Assembly: GCA_039640495.1 (NCBI GenBank)
Contig: CP046864.1
Span: 186,001 to 250,000 of the forward strand
Length of the DNA: 64,000 bases
Source: Rhodobacteraceae bacterium IMCC1335
Lineage (GTDB): Bacteria > Pseudomonadota > Alphaproteobacteria > Rhodobacterales > Rhodobacteraceae
Reading direction: 5' to 3'
Both the position numbers and the translations under genes were made by a program. Shown here piece after piece: positions 7,897 through 17,562 of this stretch; position 1 is the first letter of the stretch, and each line of letters starts with the position of its first letter. Below the pieces are notes generated by a model, which saw only the letters and a program-made list of their open reading frames with translations, was not told where the DNA came from and ran no database searches.

Positions 7897-9731
7897 TGCG
7901 CGGCATCCACATCGAGGAACCCACCCGATTGATGGGCCCAAAACCCGGCATAAAGCCCGCCTTTTGCCAGCAGCTGCTCATGGCTGCCCTCTTCAACGAT
8001 CCGCCCCTGATCCATCACAAGAATTCGATCCATATGCGCAATGGTAGACAATCGATGCGCGATCGCAATCACCGTTTTGCCGTCCATCATGCTGTAAAGC
8101 GTGGTCTGAATGGCCGCCTCTACTTCGCTGTCCAGCGCGCTGGTGGCTTCATCGAGCAATAATATGGGGGCGTCTTTCAGAATCACCCGGGCCAATGCAA
8201 TACGTTGGCGCTGCCCACCGGAAAGCTTTACGCCGCGCTCTCCTACATGCGCCTCATAACCGCGCCGCCCTTCTGGATCTTCCAGATCCAGAATAAAGTC
8301 ATGCGCTTCGGCCTGTTTGGCCGCCGCGATCACTTGCGCCTCGCTCGCGGCGTTATTCCCATAGCGGATATTATCGCGCACCGAGCGGTGCATCAGACTG
8401 CTCTCTTGCTGGACCATGCCGATATGACGGCGCAAACTGTCTTGCGTCACCAGGTCTATGCGCTGCCCGTCAATATAAATCTGGCCAGATTCAGCGTCAT
8501 AAAACCGGAGCAAAAGCTTGAACAAAGTTGATTTTCCTGCGCCAGAGCGCCCCACAAGGCCCAGCTTCTGACCCGCTGGAATACTCAGATTAATGCCTTC
8601 CAATCCACCAAGAGCCCGGCCGTAATGGTGCGACAGCTCGGTTATTTCAATCCTTGCTTCTTGCGGTTGTAAGACCTGCGCGTTCGGGTGATCAATTAAG
8701 GTGACGGGTTGCGACAAGGTCTGCATGCCTTCGGCCACCACGCCCAATTCGCGAAAAAATGAGGCGACGGCCCAGATGATCCAATTGCTCATGCCGTTCA
8801 GCCTTAAAACCAAGGCTGAGGCTGCCGCCACAACCCCAGCACTGGCGCTGCCCTGCGCCCAAAGCGCAATCCCCCACCCGATCACCGCCACGATCAAAAA
8901 GCCATTTATCAGATTTAATAAAATATCCATGCGGGTATAAATCCGCATTTCAGTAATGAAAGTGTTGCGGGTTTGCGTGATGCCCGCTTTGGCAAAGGCG
9001 ATTTCTTCGCCTTCATGGGCAAATAATTTTACCGAATGGATGTTGGTATAAGCATCCACGACCCGCCCGTTCAACTCGGATCGCGCGTCTGATGACGCTT
9101 TAGAGGCAGGGGCAACGCGTTTTACTGTGTAGCGCAGCAATAACAAATAAAGCCCGAACCAAAGCACCAAAGGCAGGGTAAGGCGAATATCTGCCTGCAT
9201 TAGTAAGAAGAAAGCGCCGATCACATAGGCCAGCGCATAGCTCATTGCGTCAAACACGTGAAACGCCACTTCGCCCGCAGCAGGGGGGGTTTGCATCACG
9301 CGGTTGGCGATGCGGCCGGCAAAATCGCCCTCAAACCAGCCCACAGATTGGCGCATTACGTGGCGATGCCCGCGCCAGCGCACCAATGTGGCCATATTGG
9401 TGAGGATCGTATTATTCACCAATGCGGTATCGAGAAAGGCAAGTATTGGCCTGATCAGCAATATAAACACCGCCAAGGCGATTAAAACCGGTCCAAGGCG
9501 CTGCAGCGTTTCCGCGCGATCGCCCTGCAACTGGTCCACCAGCCACCCCAGCGCATAGATCAATCCGATTTCGCTGCCAGCCACCAAAACCGAGGCGGTG
9601 AAAGCCAGCAGGAAGACCCATTTAAACGGTTGACAATAGGCCTGTAAAAACGGCCAAAGCCGTTGCGGTGGGTGATCAATTTCACTGTAATCGGCGAAAG
9701 GATCGATCAAATCTTCAAAAAACCGAAACAT
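7893..9731 (-). CDS. ABC exporter half-transporter (membrane domain plus ATPase), first of a pair
   Basis: A 612-residue type I ABC exporter with an N-terminal membrane domain and a C-terminal ATPase: GRSGAGKST, LSGGQRQRIALARV, ILLLDEATSALD and AIAHRLSTIA. A strong ribosome binding site (AAGGGGGAA) precedes the ATG at 9731. It is clearly a paralogue of the next gene, with the same layout and nearly the same ATPase motifs, and shares an ATGA overlap with it. A heterodimer is expected, as in MdlAB, TmrAB and BmrCD. Unlike many such pairs, neither subunit shows an obviously degenerate nucleotide site. The intergenic space upstream (9732-9895) shows no feature I recognise. Confidence 0.92.
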   Translation of the reverse strand: MFRFFEDLIDPFADYSEIDHPPQRLWPFLQAYCQPFKWVFLLAFTASVLVAGSEIGLIYALGWLVDQLQGDRAETLQRLGPVLIALAVFILLIRPILAFLDTALVNNTILTNMATLVRWRGHRHVMRQSVGWFEGDFAGRIANRVMQTPPAAGEVAFHVFDAMSYALAYVIGAFFLLMQADIRLTLPLVLWFGLYLLLLRYTVKRVAPASKASSDARSELNGRVVDAYTNIHSVKLFAHEGEEIAFAKAGITQTRNTFITEMRIYTRMDILLNLINGFLIVAVIGWGIALWAQGSASAGVVAAASALVLRLNGMSNWIIWAVASFFRELGVVAEGMQTLSQPVTLIDHPNAQVLQPQEARIEITELSHHYGRALGGLEGINLSIPAGQKLGLVGRSGAGKSTLFKLLLRFYDAESGQIYIDGQRIDLVTQDSLRRHIGMVQQESSLMHRSVRDNIRYGNNAASEAQVIAAAKQAEAHDFILDLEDPEGRRGYEAHVGERGVKLSGGQRQRIALARVILKDAPILLLDEATSALDSEVEAAIQTTLYSMMDGKTVIAIAHRLSTIAHMDRILVMDQGRIVEEGSHEQLLAKGGLYAGFWAHQSGGFLDVDAAQ

Positions 9732-9895
9732 GATTCCCCCTTCGTAGATATCAAAGCCTTCTAGAATATGCGCCTATTTCGTTCGAACCAAGCGTCAAAA
9801 TTGTCAAAGGCACCTCCGTTTTTCTGAGCTAAGCTGTTTATCAGGAGGGTCAATACAAATCTATCGGCGAAAATAGCCCTAAACTGGCAGGCCCA

Positions 9896-11062
9896 CTATT
9901 TAGGATCCAAGGCGCGCAGCAATGCCGCCTTATCCAGCCGGAACCCAGAGGTGATCCAGATATGTTCCAAGGCGCGCAGTTTTTTGCCGAGCGCTGAGCC
10001 AGTATAAAGGGGCATCAGATCATCTGTGGTTATTGGAAATTGCGCGCTGGCACCGGTTTGCACTGCGGCCAAGTCAGGCTCTGAGACCGGCGTTTCAAAA
10101 AGCGCGGCGCGCAGCAGTAAAACATCCAAAGCAATCGGCGCGCTGCACCGATAGGCCAATTCGCCCGCTTCTGTCATCGCCTCTATATGGGTTTTCAACA
10201 GAGCCAGGGTTTTGCTTTGGGCTTTGCTCAAGCGCAGATGTGCTTCAACCTGCCCCCCGCCCAGCACGGCAAGCCGCCGAAGCGGGTCAATCGGAGCTTC
10301 ATAGAGGCTTTCAAAGTAAACCAATGGCGCAAGGGCTCTATCATCAGATCCGGGCAAAACATTCTGCAGCACTCCGGTGATGCGCATCGCTGCCACCGCG
10401 GGGGCGGGGCTTGGGGCTGCCAGCAATTTCAACAATTCTTTGGTTATGCGTTCTTTAGAAAGCCCCAATAAGCCTTCGCCTTTGGTTGCAATCGCGGCCA
10501 GAGCATCAGGATCAAAGCCCAAATCTGGATTGGCATACCAGGCCGAGAACCTAAAAAACCGCAAAATGCGCAGGTAATCTTCGGTAATCCGCCGCTCGGC
10601 ATTCTCGATAAAACGCAGATGCCCTGCTTTCAGATCGGCAAGCCCATCCAGCGGATCGTAGATCTTGCCGTTTGCATCAGCGTAAAGCGCATTCATCGTA
10701 AAATCGCGCCGCTTTGCATCACTTTTAAGGCTATCGGCATATTGAATTGTGGCGCGGCGGCCATCGGTTTCAATATCTTGACGAAACGTGGTGATTTCAT
10801 AGGGCGTACCCTCGCTGATCACCGTGAGAGTGCCATGTTCAATACCGGTTGGAATGGTTTTTAGCTTGGCGGCGCGCGCCAAAGTTTGAATTTGTTCTGG
10901 CCGGGCGTTGCTGGCCAGATCGATATCATCGACGGGCCTGTTGAGCAGGCTGTTGCGCACGCAACCACCGACAAAATAAATTTCGAACCCAGCGTCGCTT
11001 AACAGCCGTGTAATTTTTTCCACGCCAGGCTTTTTGAGCCAGTCTGCCTGAATGATGTTCAT
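9896..11062 (-). CDS. CCA tRNA nucleotidyltransferase / poly(A) polymerase family
   Basis: A class II nucleotidyltransferase of about 388 residues. The head domain shows YFVGGCVRNSLL, the metal-binding DDIDLAS, and the RRDFTMNALYAD motif; the RFIENAERRITEDYLRILRFFRF segment belongs to the neck. It adds or repairs the 3' CCA of tRNAs. The ATG at 11062 overlaps the Nudix stop as ATGA, so the longer frame to 11221 is rejected. The pairing of a Nudix gene with a CCA-adding enzyme on one message is common in Rhodobacterales as far as I recall. Poly(A) polymerase activity cannot be excluded from sequence alone. Confidence 0.9.
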   Translation of the reverse strand: MNIIQADWLKKPGVEKITRLLSDAGFEIYFVGGCVRNSLLNRPVDDIDLASNARPEQIQTLARAAKLKTIPTGIEHGTLTVISEGTPYEITTFRQDIETDGRRATIQYADSLKSDAKRRDFTMNALYADANGKIYDPLDGLADLKAGHLRFIENAERRITEDYLRILRFFRFSAWYANPDLGFDPDALAAIATKGEGLLGLSKERITKELLKLLAAPSPAPAVAAMRITGVLQNVLPGSDDRALAPLVYFESLYEAPIDPLRRLAVLGGGQVEAHLRLSKAQSKTLALLKTHIEAMTEAGELAYRCSAPIALDVLLLRAALFETPVSEPDLAAVQTGASAQFPITTDDLMPLYTGSALGKKLRALEHIWITSGFRLDKAALLRALDPK

Positions 11063-11667
11063 ACCAGCCGGTCTGCCAACCCCCGAAGAATGCGCGCCGT
11101 TGCACCCCATATATAATACGGACCGAAAGGAATAGCATAGTATTTTCGCGTTTGCGATTGCCAGCGCCGTTGATGGATCGAAAAATTTTCCACCCGCGTC
11201 AGATGCGCCAGCGGAACCCAAAAGGCCTCGGCCACTTCGCAGGGATCAATCTGCGGCGTAAACGGGTTGGAAATAAGCCCGATTACGGGCGTGACGGAAA
11301 AGCCGGTAACGGTTTTATGCTGTGCCAAGCTGCCCAATATCTCGATATTTTCAGGATTGAGCCCAACCTCTTCTTGCGCTTCGCGCAGTGCGGCTGCGTG
11401 AATATGGGCATCTTTTGTTTCGACTTTACCACCTGGAAAAGCGACTTGATTCGGATGATGCTTTAAATGTGCGGCGCGGCGAGTCAGCAAAACATAGGGT
11501 CCATCAACGCTACTATACACACCGATCAACACGGCCGCGTCGCGCAGGGGTGCTGCGCGCTGTCCCCTTGAGACAGGGTTCATCAGATCAAAATCCGAAG
11601 AGGCGGCCTGCGAACGCCCTAGTGCTGTCAGTAAGTGCGCGCGCAGCTCATGCGGGGGCACTGTCAT
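11059..11667 (-). CDS. Nudix hydrolase, NudL/CoA-pyrophosphatase type
   Basis: A 202-residue Nudix protein. The Nudix box runs GGKVETKDAHIHAAALREAQEEVGL, shown here only as landmarks: GGK, E, REAQEEVGL at the expected G-x5-E-x7-RE spacing. Just before it is LLTRRAAHLKHHPNQVAFPGG, the extra conserved block of the NudL/CoA pyrophosphatase subfamily. This points to hydrolysis of CoA derivatives to 4'-phosphopantetheine and adenosine 3',5'-bisphosphate. The start overlaps the hslO 3' end by 20 bases and its stop overlaps the CCA-adding enzyme start, making a three-gene minus-strand operon. Confidence 0.87.
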   Translation of the reverse strand: MTVPPHELRAHLLTALGRSQAASSDFDLMNPVSRGQRAAPLRDAAVLIGVYSSVDGPYVLLTRRAAHLKHHPNQVAFPGGKVETKDAHIHAAALREAQEEVGLNPENIEILGSLAQHKTVTGFSVTPVIGLISNPFTPQIDPCEVAEAFWVPLAHLTRVENFSIHQRRWQSQTRKYYAIPFGPYYIWGATARILRGLADRLV

Positions 11668-12649
11668 CTTGCCCCGCCTGAAACCCTACACTGGTTGGGT
11701 CTAACTGATAATGTGCGCCGCAAAATTGACAATCTGCGGTTACCAGACCGTCTTCTGTGGTCATGCTGGCAATATCTTTTGCCGAATAAATCGATAGGGA
11801 TTGGCGCACCCGCTCTTGCGAGCACGTGCATCCAAAGCGTACGGCTTGGGCGTTGAACACTCTTGGCCGATCTTCATGGAACAACCGCAGCAGCAATTGC
11901 GAGGGTTGGATCACTGGCCCAATCATTTCCAGCTCTTCGACAGTGTCTAACAGGATGTTCACGCGGTTCCAGTTATCGCTGTCATCGGCATCTATAATAT
12001 CATTGGCCATTAATACACCGCCATCGCCCGATCCGCCCTCATCCATCGCAGGCTCAAGGCTGGATTTAGGCATATGTTGTATCATAATACCCCCTGCTCG
12101 CCACTGCGCGGGCTGATCGGGGGCCTGCGATTTTCCATAGCAGAGCTTAAACGTGGTTGGCAGCTGTTCTGATTGCGCAAAATAGGCCTCTGCACAGGCG
12201 GAAAGCGAGCCACCCACAAGCGGAGTTATGCCTTGATAGGGCGTCATATCTGCGCCTTGATCGATCAAAATCGCAAAATAGCCTTCGCCAATTTGGTCGA
12301 AAATCGGCCCGTCGGTCAGTCGCGCTTCATCAAAGCTGGCATAGGCGCGAATGCGCGCTGGCGCGCCTTCAGTTTCAGGGCCGTAATAATCGGTTGCGAT
12401 CATGCGCACAGCGCCTTTGGATTGCACTTGCAATGAAAGCTTCCAGCGCAGCTTTATACTTTCCCCGATTAAAGCTGTCAGTAGCGCCATTTCAGACACC
12501 AAAGCCTCGACCACGGGCGGATAATTATGTTGCTGTAGGACGCCATCCAAAACGCCATCAAGACGCGCTATCCGGCCCCGCATGTCACAGGCATCAAGTT
12601 GAAAGGGTAGGACAGTGTCGTCCCACGCAATTTGCGATCCGCTTTTCAT
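11648..12649 (-). CDS. hslO: Hsp33, redox-regulated holdase chaperone
   Basis: About 333 residues. The C terminus carries the Hsp33 zinc-binding thiolates as GCTCSQERV (CxC) and CQFCGAHY (CxxC). Oxidation there releases zinc and activates the chaperone against protein aggregation. Two ATGs lie close together at 12655 and 12649. The AAGGA motif abuts the first and sits 6 bases from the second, so 12649 is preferred. It is slightly longer than the 290-residue E. coli protein, mostly because of an acidic insertion around residues 190-215 (DEGGSGDGG...DADDSD). It is the first gene of the hslO-Nudix-CCA operon and is divergent from a second Nudix gene. Confidence 0.92.
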   Translation of the reverse strand: MKSGSQIAWDDTVLPFQLDACDMRGRIARLDGVLDGVLQQHNYPPVVEALVSEMALLTALIGESIKLRWKLSLQVQSKGAVRMIATDYYGPETEGAPARIRAYASFDEARLTDGPIFDQIGEGYFAILIDQGADMTPYQGITPLVGGSLSACAEAYFAQSEQLPTTFKLCYGKSQAPDQPAQWRAGGIMIQHMPKSSLEPAMDEGGSGDGGVLMANDIIDADDSDNWNRVNILLDTVEELEMIGPVIQPSQLLLRLFHEDRPRVFNAQAVRFGCTCSQERVRQSLSIYSAKDIASMTTEDGLVTADCQFCGAHYQLDPTSVGFQAGQDDSAPA

Positions 12650-12736
12650 AGGCATTCCTTATCTTTCTTGCGGAGCCATATCCTGTCTCGTAAGACTGGG
12701 CAAGCAGCCGCGGAGTTGGATCAAAAGGAGCTTGGA

Positions 12737-13198
12737 ATGATAAGACGCTATGGAGAAACCCCGCAAACCGATCGCCGCTATCAGATTCGGCGTGGCGTTT
12801 ATGCGATTTTGCCTTATGGTGATGCGCTTTTACTGACTCATCAGGCGGAACCTGAGCCCGAATTTCAATTGCCGGGCGGCGGTATTGACTCAGGTGAGCA
12901 TCCGATCACCGCGCTGCACCGTGAAGTGATGGAGGAAACTGGTTGGAAAATCGCCCGGCCGCGCCATATTGGCGCCTTTCGACGGTTTGTTTTCATGCCT
13001 GAATATGACCTCTGGGCTGAAAAGCTATGTTTGGTCTATCGCGCAGATCCTGTGTTGCGCCTTGGCGATCCAACCGAGGCTGGCCATGAAGATCACTTAA
13101 TACCAATCGAGGCGGCGTTTGAGCTTTTGGTGAATCCTGGAGATCGGGCTTTTATTCAGATGTTTCAGGCCCAGATGCGCCAGCGGCGCGATGCGTGA
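12737..13198 (+). CDS. Nudix hydrolase
   Basis: 153 residues with a complete Nudix box (GGIDSGEHP, then HREVMEETGW) around residues 48-72. Members of this size remove phosphates from nucleoside diphosphates linked to other groups; the substrate cannot be told. The start at 12737 is set by AAAAGGAG six bases upstream; the frame extends to 12632 without a comparable site. It is divergent from hslO and converges on the REC-PP2C gene with a 47-base overlap of the coding ends. Confidence 0.85.
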   Translation: MIRRYGETPQTDRRYQIRRGVYAILPYGDALLLTHQAEPEPEFQLPGGGIDSGEHPITALHREVMEETGWKIARPRHIGAFRRFVFMPEYDLWAEKLCLVYRADPVLRLGDPTEAGHEDHLIPIEAAFELLVNPGDRAFIQMFQAQMRQRRDA

Positions 13199-14450
13199 TG
13201 ATCAGCGCCGACAGGTCATCGACCAGGGGTGTTTGATCGCGGATGGCATGTATATTTTCTAAAATATTATGGGTGAGAGCGGGCCCATGCAGATGTTGAA
13301 CGCGGGCAAAAAGCGGCTGCAACCCTTCTTTTCCAAGCGCGGTATTTTGGTCATAGACACCATCGCTAAACCCGTCCGAATAAAGAATCAGACGCTCGCC
13401 CGCAGCCAACTGCAAGTGATGATCTTGATAGCGTACCGTTTGCGAAATGCCGATTGGCAGGCTGTCACGGCCAATATGGTGAAACATGCCCTTTTTTGCC
13501 TGCAGAATTGGGTAAGGGTGACCAGCCTGGGCAAAACAAAGGCGCCCCGAGGTTAAATCTAGCAGTCCCGATATCATGGTCAGGTAATGGTCGGTTGTAA
13601 CCTCCTTGAGTATGATTTGATTTATGCTTTGTAAAATATCATGCGGTTGGCGCGGGCATATTTGGCCCGTTTTAAGGCGCTGTACGGCGATATTTTGGCC
13701 AAAAGCCTCGGTCGAAAAAAAATTTGCAATGCGCACCGTCAGCATTGCTGCGCTGATATCATGCCCCGAAACATCGGCAATATAAAACCCTATATGCGTT
13801 GCCCCTATGGTAAAAAACCCCGCCAAATCCCCTCCAACAGGGCCTGCATTTTCCACCAGGGCTGTGAAGTCGAACCGACCAAAGCGGCGATGCTTGTTAT
13901 GGATAAGCGCGGTTTGAAGCTGCTGCGCGGCAAGCAGATCTTTATCCATTGCGGCATTCAAAGCTTGGGTTTTGCGCAGCGCCGCTTTGATCTGTCGGTT
14001 TTTGAGTTTCAACTTCCGCTGGGTGTAAAGAAGCCGCGCCGCTGCTGTGACGCGGGCGTGAAGTTCGATCACTGCGATCGGCTTGCTGAGAAAATCATCA
14101 GCGCCCTTTTGAAAGGCGTACAGCATCTCGGCTTTGGTCGAGCGCGAGGTAAGCAAAATAAAATAAATATACAGGTCTGGGGTAATTTGGCGCAGCGTGT
14201 CACATAAATCGAGCCCGTTCATTTCTGGCATCATCCAATCGCTTAGAATGATGTTGGGACGATGTTTTTTAAATAAGCGAATTGCCGCTTTGGCGCTGCT
14301 GGCTTGTAGGCTGTGAAGCCCCCAGCCGGTCAGAAAACCTGCTACGATGCGCCTTTGCGCAGCGCTGTCATCAACGATCAGCACCGTTTTGATCGCGCGC
14401 AGAACCGGTGGTGGTCTGCTGGCCTTAAGCTTCGGATATGGCTGACACAT
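13152..14450 (-). CDS. Response regulator with C-terminal PP2C/SpoIIE serine phosphatase
   Basis: 432 residues. A receiver domain (about 20-140) has acidic residues D27/D28, phospho-acceptor D71 (LSDWMMPEMNG) and K123 (SKPI). A linker with coiled-coil character (about 145-185) leads to a SpoIIE-type PP2C phosphatase with VGGDLAGFF, IADVSGHDISAAM, LYSDGFSDGVYD and DDLSALI, which supply the metal aspartates. Such RsbU/RbaY-like proteins dephosphorylate an anti-sigma antagonist in a partner-switching pathway when phosphorylated on the receiver. No antagonist or anti-sigma kinase is in the window. The divergent HPt protein at 14596 is a plausible phosphate donor (inference). In Rhodobacter capsulatus a similar protein, RbaY, influences gene transfer agent production; equivalence here is not shown. 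Confidence 0.88.
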   Translation of the reverse strand: MCQPYPKLKASRPPPVLRAIKTVLIVDDSAAQRRIVAGFLTGWGLHSLQASSAKAAIRLFKKHRPNIILSDWMMPEMNGLDLCDTLRQITPDLYIYFILLTSRSTKAEMLYAFQKGADDFLSKPIAVIELHARVTAAARLLYTQRKLKLKNRQIKAALRKTQALNAAMDKDLLAAQQLQTALIHNKHRRFGRFDFTALVENAGPVGGDLAGFFTIGATHIGFYIADVSGHDISAAMLTVRIANFFSTEAFGQNIAVQRLKTGQICPRQPHDILQSINQIILKEVTTDHYLTMISGLLDLTSGRLCFAQAGHPYPILQAKKGMFHHIGRDSLPIGISQTVRYQDHHLQLAAGERLILYSDGFSDGVYDQNTALGKEGLQPLFARVQHLHGPALTHNILENIHAIRDQTPLVDDLSALIITHRAAGASGPETSE

Positions 14451-14595
14451 TGCAAGCGCCCCTTATGTTGGGCGGTTGTAAACCCTAAGCTCTTAATCGG
14501 CTGTGAAAGACTAAAATTTGGCCTTTTAAAATTTTAGATATTCACTCCTGGTTTAATCTTTTGCTCAATCATAACGCTGGGATGGGAGTGAGAGC

Positions 14596-14925
14596 ATGAT
14601 AGATTGGGAGCGTATTGAAGATCTGCGCCGAGAGGTGGGACAAAAAGATTTTGCCGATGTGGTAGGGTTGTTTTTTGAAGAAATTGACTGCAGTTTACCA
14701 GAAGTATTTGAGCTTACAGAGCTGGATGAGATCCGCGATCTGTTACATTTCATTCGCGGTAGTGCGTTGAATTTGGGGTTTTTTGAACTGGCTCGGCTGT
14801 GTGAGCCCGATTTTTTTACGTTGGAAACGGGCTTATCTGCCGAAAAAATTCGGTCCTATTTCGAACGTTTGCAGCGCTCTTATGAACGGGCCAAGGCGGT
14901 CTTTTTTCAGAATATCGCATTGTAG
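14596..14925 (+). CDS. HPt domain phosphotransfer protein
   Basis: A 109-residue, all-helical protein. HFIRGSALNLGF (histidine H51) matches the HPt signature H-x-x-(K/R)-G-S-(A/S)-x-x-(L/I)-G, so H51 is the likely phosphorylation site. HPt proteins shuttle phosphate between receiver domains in a phosphorelay. It lies 145 bases from, and divergent to, the REC-PP2C gene. An A/T-rich inverted repeat in that gap (arms CTAAAATTT at 14511-14519 and AAATTTTAG at 14529-14537) may be a regulatory site or an RNA hairpin. The gene ends 8 bases before the convergent ilvA end. No histidine kinase is nearby. Confidence 0.82.
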   Translation: MIDWERIEDLRREVGQKDFADVVGLFFEEIDCSLPEVFELTELDEIRDLLHFIRGSALNLGFFELARLCEPDFFTLETGLSAEKIRSYFERLQRSYERAKAVFFQNIAL

Positions 14926-14933
14926 GTTCAAGT

Positions 14934-16160
14934 TTAAATGACAAATTGTGCCAGCGTTTCATCATTTGTTATGTCAGAATAAGTGTAGCCGGCGGCCTCG
15001 AGGCTGGCAAAAAAAGCTTCAAAACCATCGGTGTTTTTGGTTTCCAATCCGATCAAGATTGATCCAAAGTTTCGCGCAGATTTTTTCAGATATTCAAAAC
15101 GCGTGATATCATCATCGGGGCCCAATAAATTCAAAAACTCCTTCAACGCACCGGGGCGCTGCGGCATTCTTAAAATCAAGTATTTTTTAACGCCGGCAAA
15201 GCGCTGCGCGCGCTCTTTCACCTCTGGCAGCCGTTCAAAGTCAAAATTTCCCCCCGAAGAGACGCAAATCACTTTGCGACCACGGATCATTTGACCGAGA
15301 TCTTTCAGCGCATCGATGGCCAAGGCGCCAGCTGGCTCCAATACAATGCCTTCGATATTCAGCATTTCAAGCATGGTGATACAGATCCGATCTTCGGGAA
15401 TCCGCAGCACATTGGCCAATCCGATACTTTTTAAGCATTCGAACGTACGCTGGCCGATTTGGCCCACCGCAGCGCCATCGGCAAACGTATCCACCTTATC
15501 CAGCTTGACCGGTTTGCCCGCGATCAAAGCGGCCCAAAGGCAGGCTCCACCCAACGGCTCGACCAAAGTAAATTGGCTTGTGGTGCCAAAATAGCTGAGC
15601 AGACCTGAGGACAAGCCGCCCCCGCCCACAGGCAGAATAATATGATCCGGGGTGCTGCCCAATTGCCGTTCGATCTCTACGGCCACAGAGGCTTGGCCTT
15701 CGATCACATCCGCATCATCAAAGGGTGATAGAAAATGCGCACCTTGTTCTTGACAGAAATTTTGCGCGGCTTTCAAACAATCGTCAAAATAATCACCCAC
15801 CAATTGAATTGACACATTTTCGCCGCCAAAAATCTTTGTTTTCTGAATTTTTTGCTGCGGCGTTGTGACTGGCATGAAAATCGTGCCGGTCACATCAAAA
15901 TGCCGGCACATATAGGCCACGCCCTGCGCATGATTCCCTGCGCTGGCGCAAACAAAACTGCGTTGATCTGGGCGTTTGCGCATCGCATTAAATGCGCCGC
16001 GCAGCTTGTAGGAGCGCACCGGAGAAAGGTCTTCGCGTTTCAGCCAAATATCGGCGTCAAATATAGCCGAGAGATGCTCGTTTTTTTGCAGCGGTGTTTC
16101 GGCAAATACGTGGCGCATTTCGGCTTCGGCGGCGCGGGCAAGAGATTGAAAATCGGTCAT
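14934..16160 (-). CDS. ilvA: Threonine ammonia-lyase (threonine dehydratase)
   Basis: A 408-residue PLP enzyme that deaminates threonine to 2-oxobutyrate, the first step of isoleucine synthesis. K52 in [11 protein letters not shown] holds [11 protein letters not shown] binds the substrate carboxylate and VGGGGLSSG the phosphate of PLP. A C-terminal ACT-like regulatory domain begins near residue 325 ([20 protein letters not shown]), the short single-ACT form common in alphaproteobacteria. It is divergent from argG across 105 bases. The hydroxyectoine dehydratase EutB at 50149 is a related enzyme without the ACT tail. Confidence 0.92.
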   Translation of the reverse strand: MTDFQSLARAAEAEMRHVFAETPLQKNEHLSAIFDADIWLKREDLSPVRSYKLRGAFNAMRKRPDQRSFVCASAGNHAQGVAYMCRHFDVTGTIFMPVTTPQQKIQKTKIFGGENVSIQLVGDYFDDCLKAAQNFCQEQGAHFLSPFDDADVIEGQASVAVEIERQLGSTPDHIILPVGGGGLSSGLLSYFGTTSQFTLVEPLGGACLWAALIAGKPVKLDKVDTFADGAAVGQIGQRTFECLKSIGLANVLRIPEDRICITMLEMLNIEGIVLEPAGALAIDALKDLGQMIRGRKVICVSSGGNFDFERLPEVKERAQRFAGVKKYLILRMPQRPGALKEFLNLLGPDDDITRFEYLKKSARNFGSILIGLETKNTDGFEAFFASLEAAGYTYSDITNDETLAQFVI

Positions 16161-16265
16161 TTGTTAGTCTTGCGGCAGATTTTGCGCGTGCGCAAGCCCA
16201 AGGCTCCCTTGCTCCTTTCGTCAAAACCCGATATCGCCCCGATCAAAACCGCAAAGGACTATGCT

Positions 16266-17489
16266 ATGAGTGCGCCCAAAAAAGTTGTATTGGCCTATTC
16301 CGGTGGCCTCGACACCTCGATCATTTTGAAATGGTTGCAGGTTGAATATGGCTGTGAAGTGGTGACGTTCACGGCTGATTTGGGGCAAGGTGAAGAGCTG
16401 GATCCGGCGCGTAAAAAGGCCGAGCTTTTGGGGATCGCTCCGGAAAATATTTTTATCGAGGATCTGCGCGAAGAATTTGTACGCGATTTTGTGTTTCCGA
16501 TGTTTCGCGCCAATGCGCTGTATGAGGGGCTGTATTTGCTGGGCACGTCCATTGCGCGCCCGTTGATTTCCAAACGCTTGGTTGAAATTGCCGCCGCGAC
16601 GGGCGCCGATGCGGTGTCGCATGGCGCAACCGGCAAGGGCAATGACCAGGTGCGCTTTGAATTGGCGGCTTATGCGCTGAACCCTGATATCAAAGTGATT
16701 GCGCCTTGGCGCGAATGGGATTTATCAAGCCGCACAAAACTGATCGCGTTTGCCGAAGAGAACCAAATCCCCATCGCTAAAGACAAGCGCGGCGAGGCAC
16801 CATTTAGCGTCGATGCCAACCTGCTACATACCTCATCGGAGGGCAAGGTTTTGGAAGATCCCGCCTTGGATGCGCCGGATTACGTATATCAGCGGACGGT
16901 TAATCCTGAAGATGCACCCGATAAACCCGAATTTGTTGAAATCGGTTTTACGGGGGGAGATGCGGTTTCGATAAATGGCGAAACGCTGTCGCCAGCGCAG
17001 CTGCTCACTCGGCTGAATGCTCTGGGCGGCGCGCATGGCATTGGTAGGTTGGATCTGGTCGAGGGGCGCTTTGTTGGCATGAAATCGCGCGGCATTTACG
17101 AAACCCCGGGCGGTACAATTTTGCTGGAAGCGCATCGCGGTATCGAGCAAATCACCTTGGATCGTGGCGCGGCGCATTTGAAAGATGAGCTGATGCCCAA
17201 ATATGCCGAGCTGATTTATAATGGGTTTTGGTACAGCCCCGAGCGTGAAATGCTGCAGGCTTTGATTGATAAAAGCCAAGAACATGTCACCGGCACGGTG
17301 CGTCTAAAGCTTTACAAAGGCTCGGTGCGCACGGTTGGCCGTTGGTCAGAACACTCGCTTTATTCCGAGGCGCATGTGACCTTTGAAGAGGATGCTGGCG
17401 CCTATGATCAAAGCGACGCGGCCGGATTTATTCAGCTGAATGCGCTGCGCTTGAAGCTACTTGCTGCCCGCAAGCGTCGTTTGGGCTAA
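16266..17489 (+). CDS. argG: Argininosuccinate synthase
   Basis: A 407-residue protein catalysing ATP-dependent joining of citrulline and aspartate, the penultimate step of arginine synthesis. The N-terminal ATP pyrophosphatase loop is [13 protein letters not shown], with further family sequence in [15 protein letters not shown] and [17 protein letters not shown]. The start at 16266 follows AAAGGA and is the standard ArgG N terminus (MSAPKKVV); the open frame running back to 15852 lies over ilvA and is not coding. Single gene, followed by the degenerate membrane-protein locus. Confidence 0.96.
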   Translation: MSAPKKVVLAYSGGLDTSIILKWLQVEYGCEVVTFTADLGQGEELDPARKKAELLGIAPENIFIEDLREEFVRDFVFPMFRANALYEGLYLLGTSIARPLISKRLVEIAAATGADAVSHGATGKGNDQVRFELAAYALNPDIKVIAPWREWDLSSRTKLIAFAEENQIPIAKDKRGEAPFSVDANLLHTSSEGKVLEDPALDAPDYVYQRTVNPEDAPDKPEFVEIGFTGGDAVSINGETLSPAQLLTRLNALGGAHGIGRLDLVEGRFVGMKSRGIYETPGGTILLEAHRGIEQITLDRGAAHLKDELMPKYAELIYNGFWYSPEREMLQALIDKSQEHVTGTVRLKLYKGSVRTVGRWSEHSLYSEAHVTFEEDAGAYDQSDAAGFIQLNALRLKLLAARKRRLG

Positions 17490-17562
17490 AAGTCTATTTT
17501 TAAAGTTGTTTTTTGGGGCAGCACTGCTAGGCTTTTGTCTATTGTTCAAAGGTGTATTTGGT

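Noticed and set aside
15852..16265. N-terminal extension of the argG frame
   Set aside because: It lies over ilvA on the opposite strand and precedes a normal ArgG N terminus with its own ribosome binding site at 16266.
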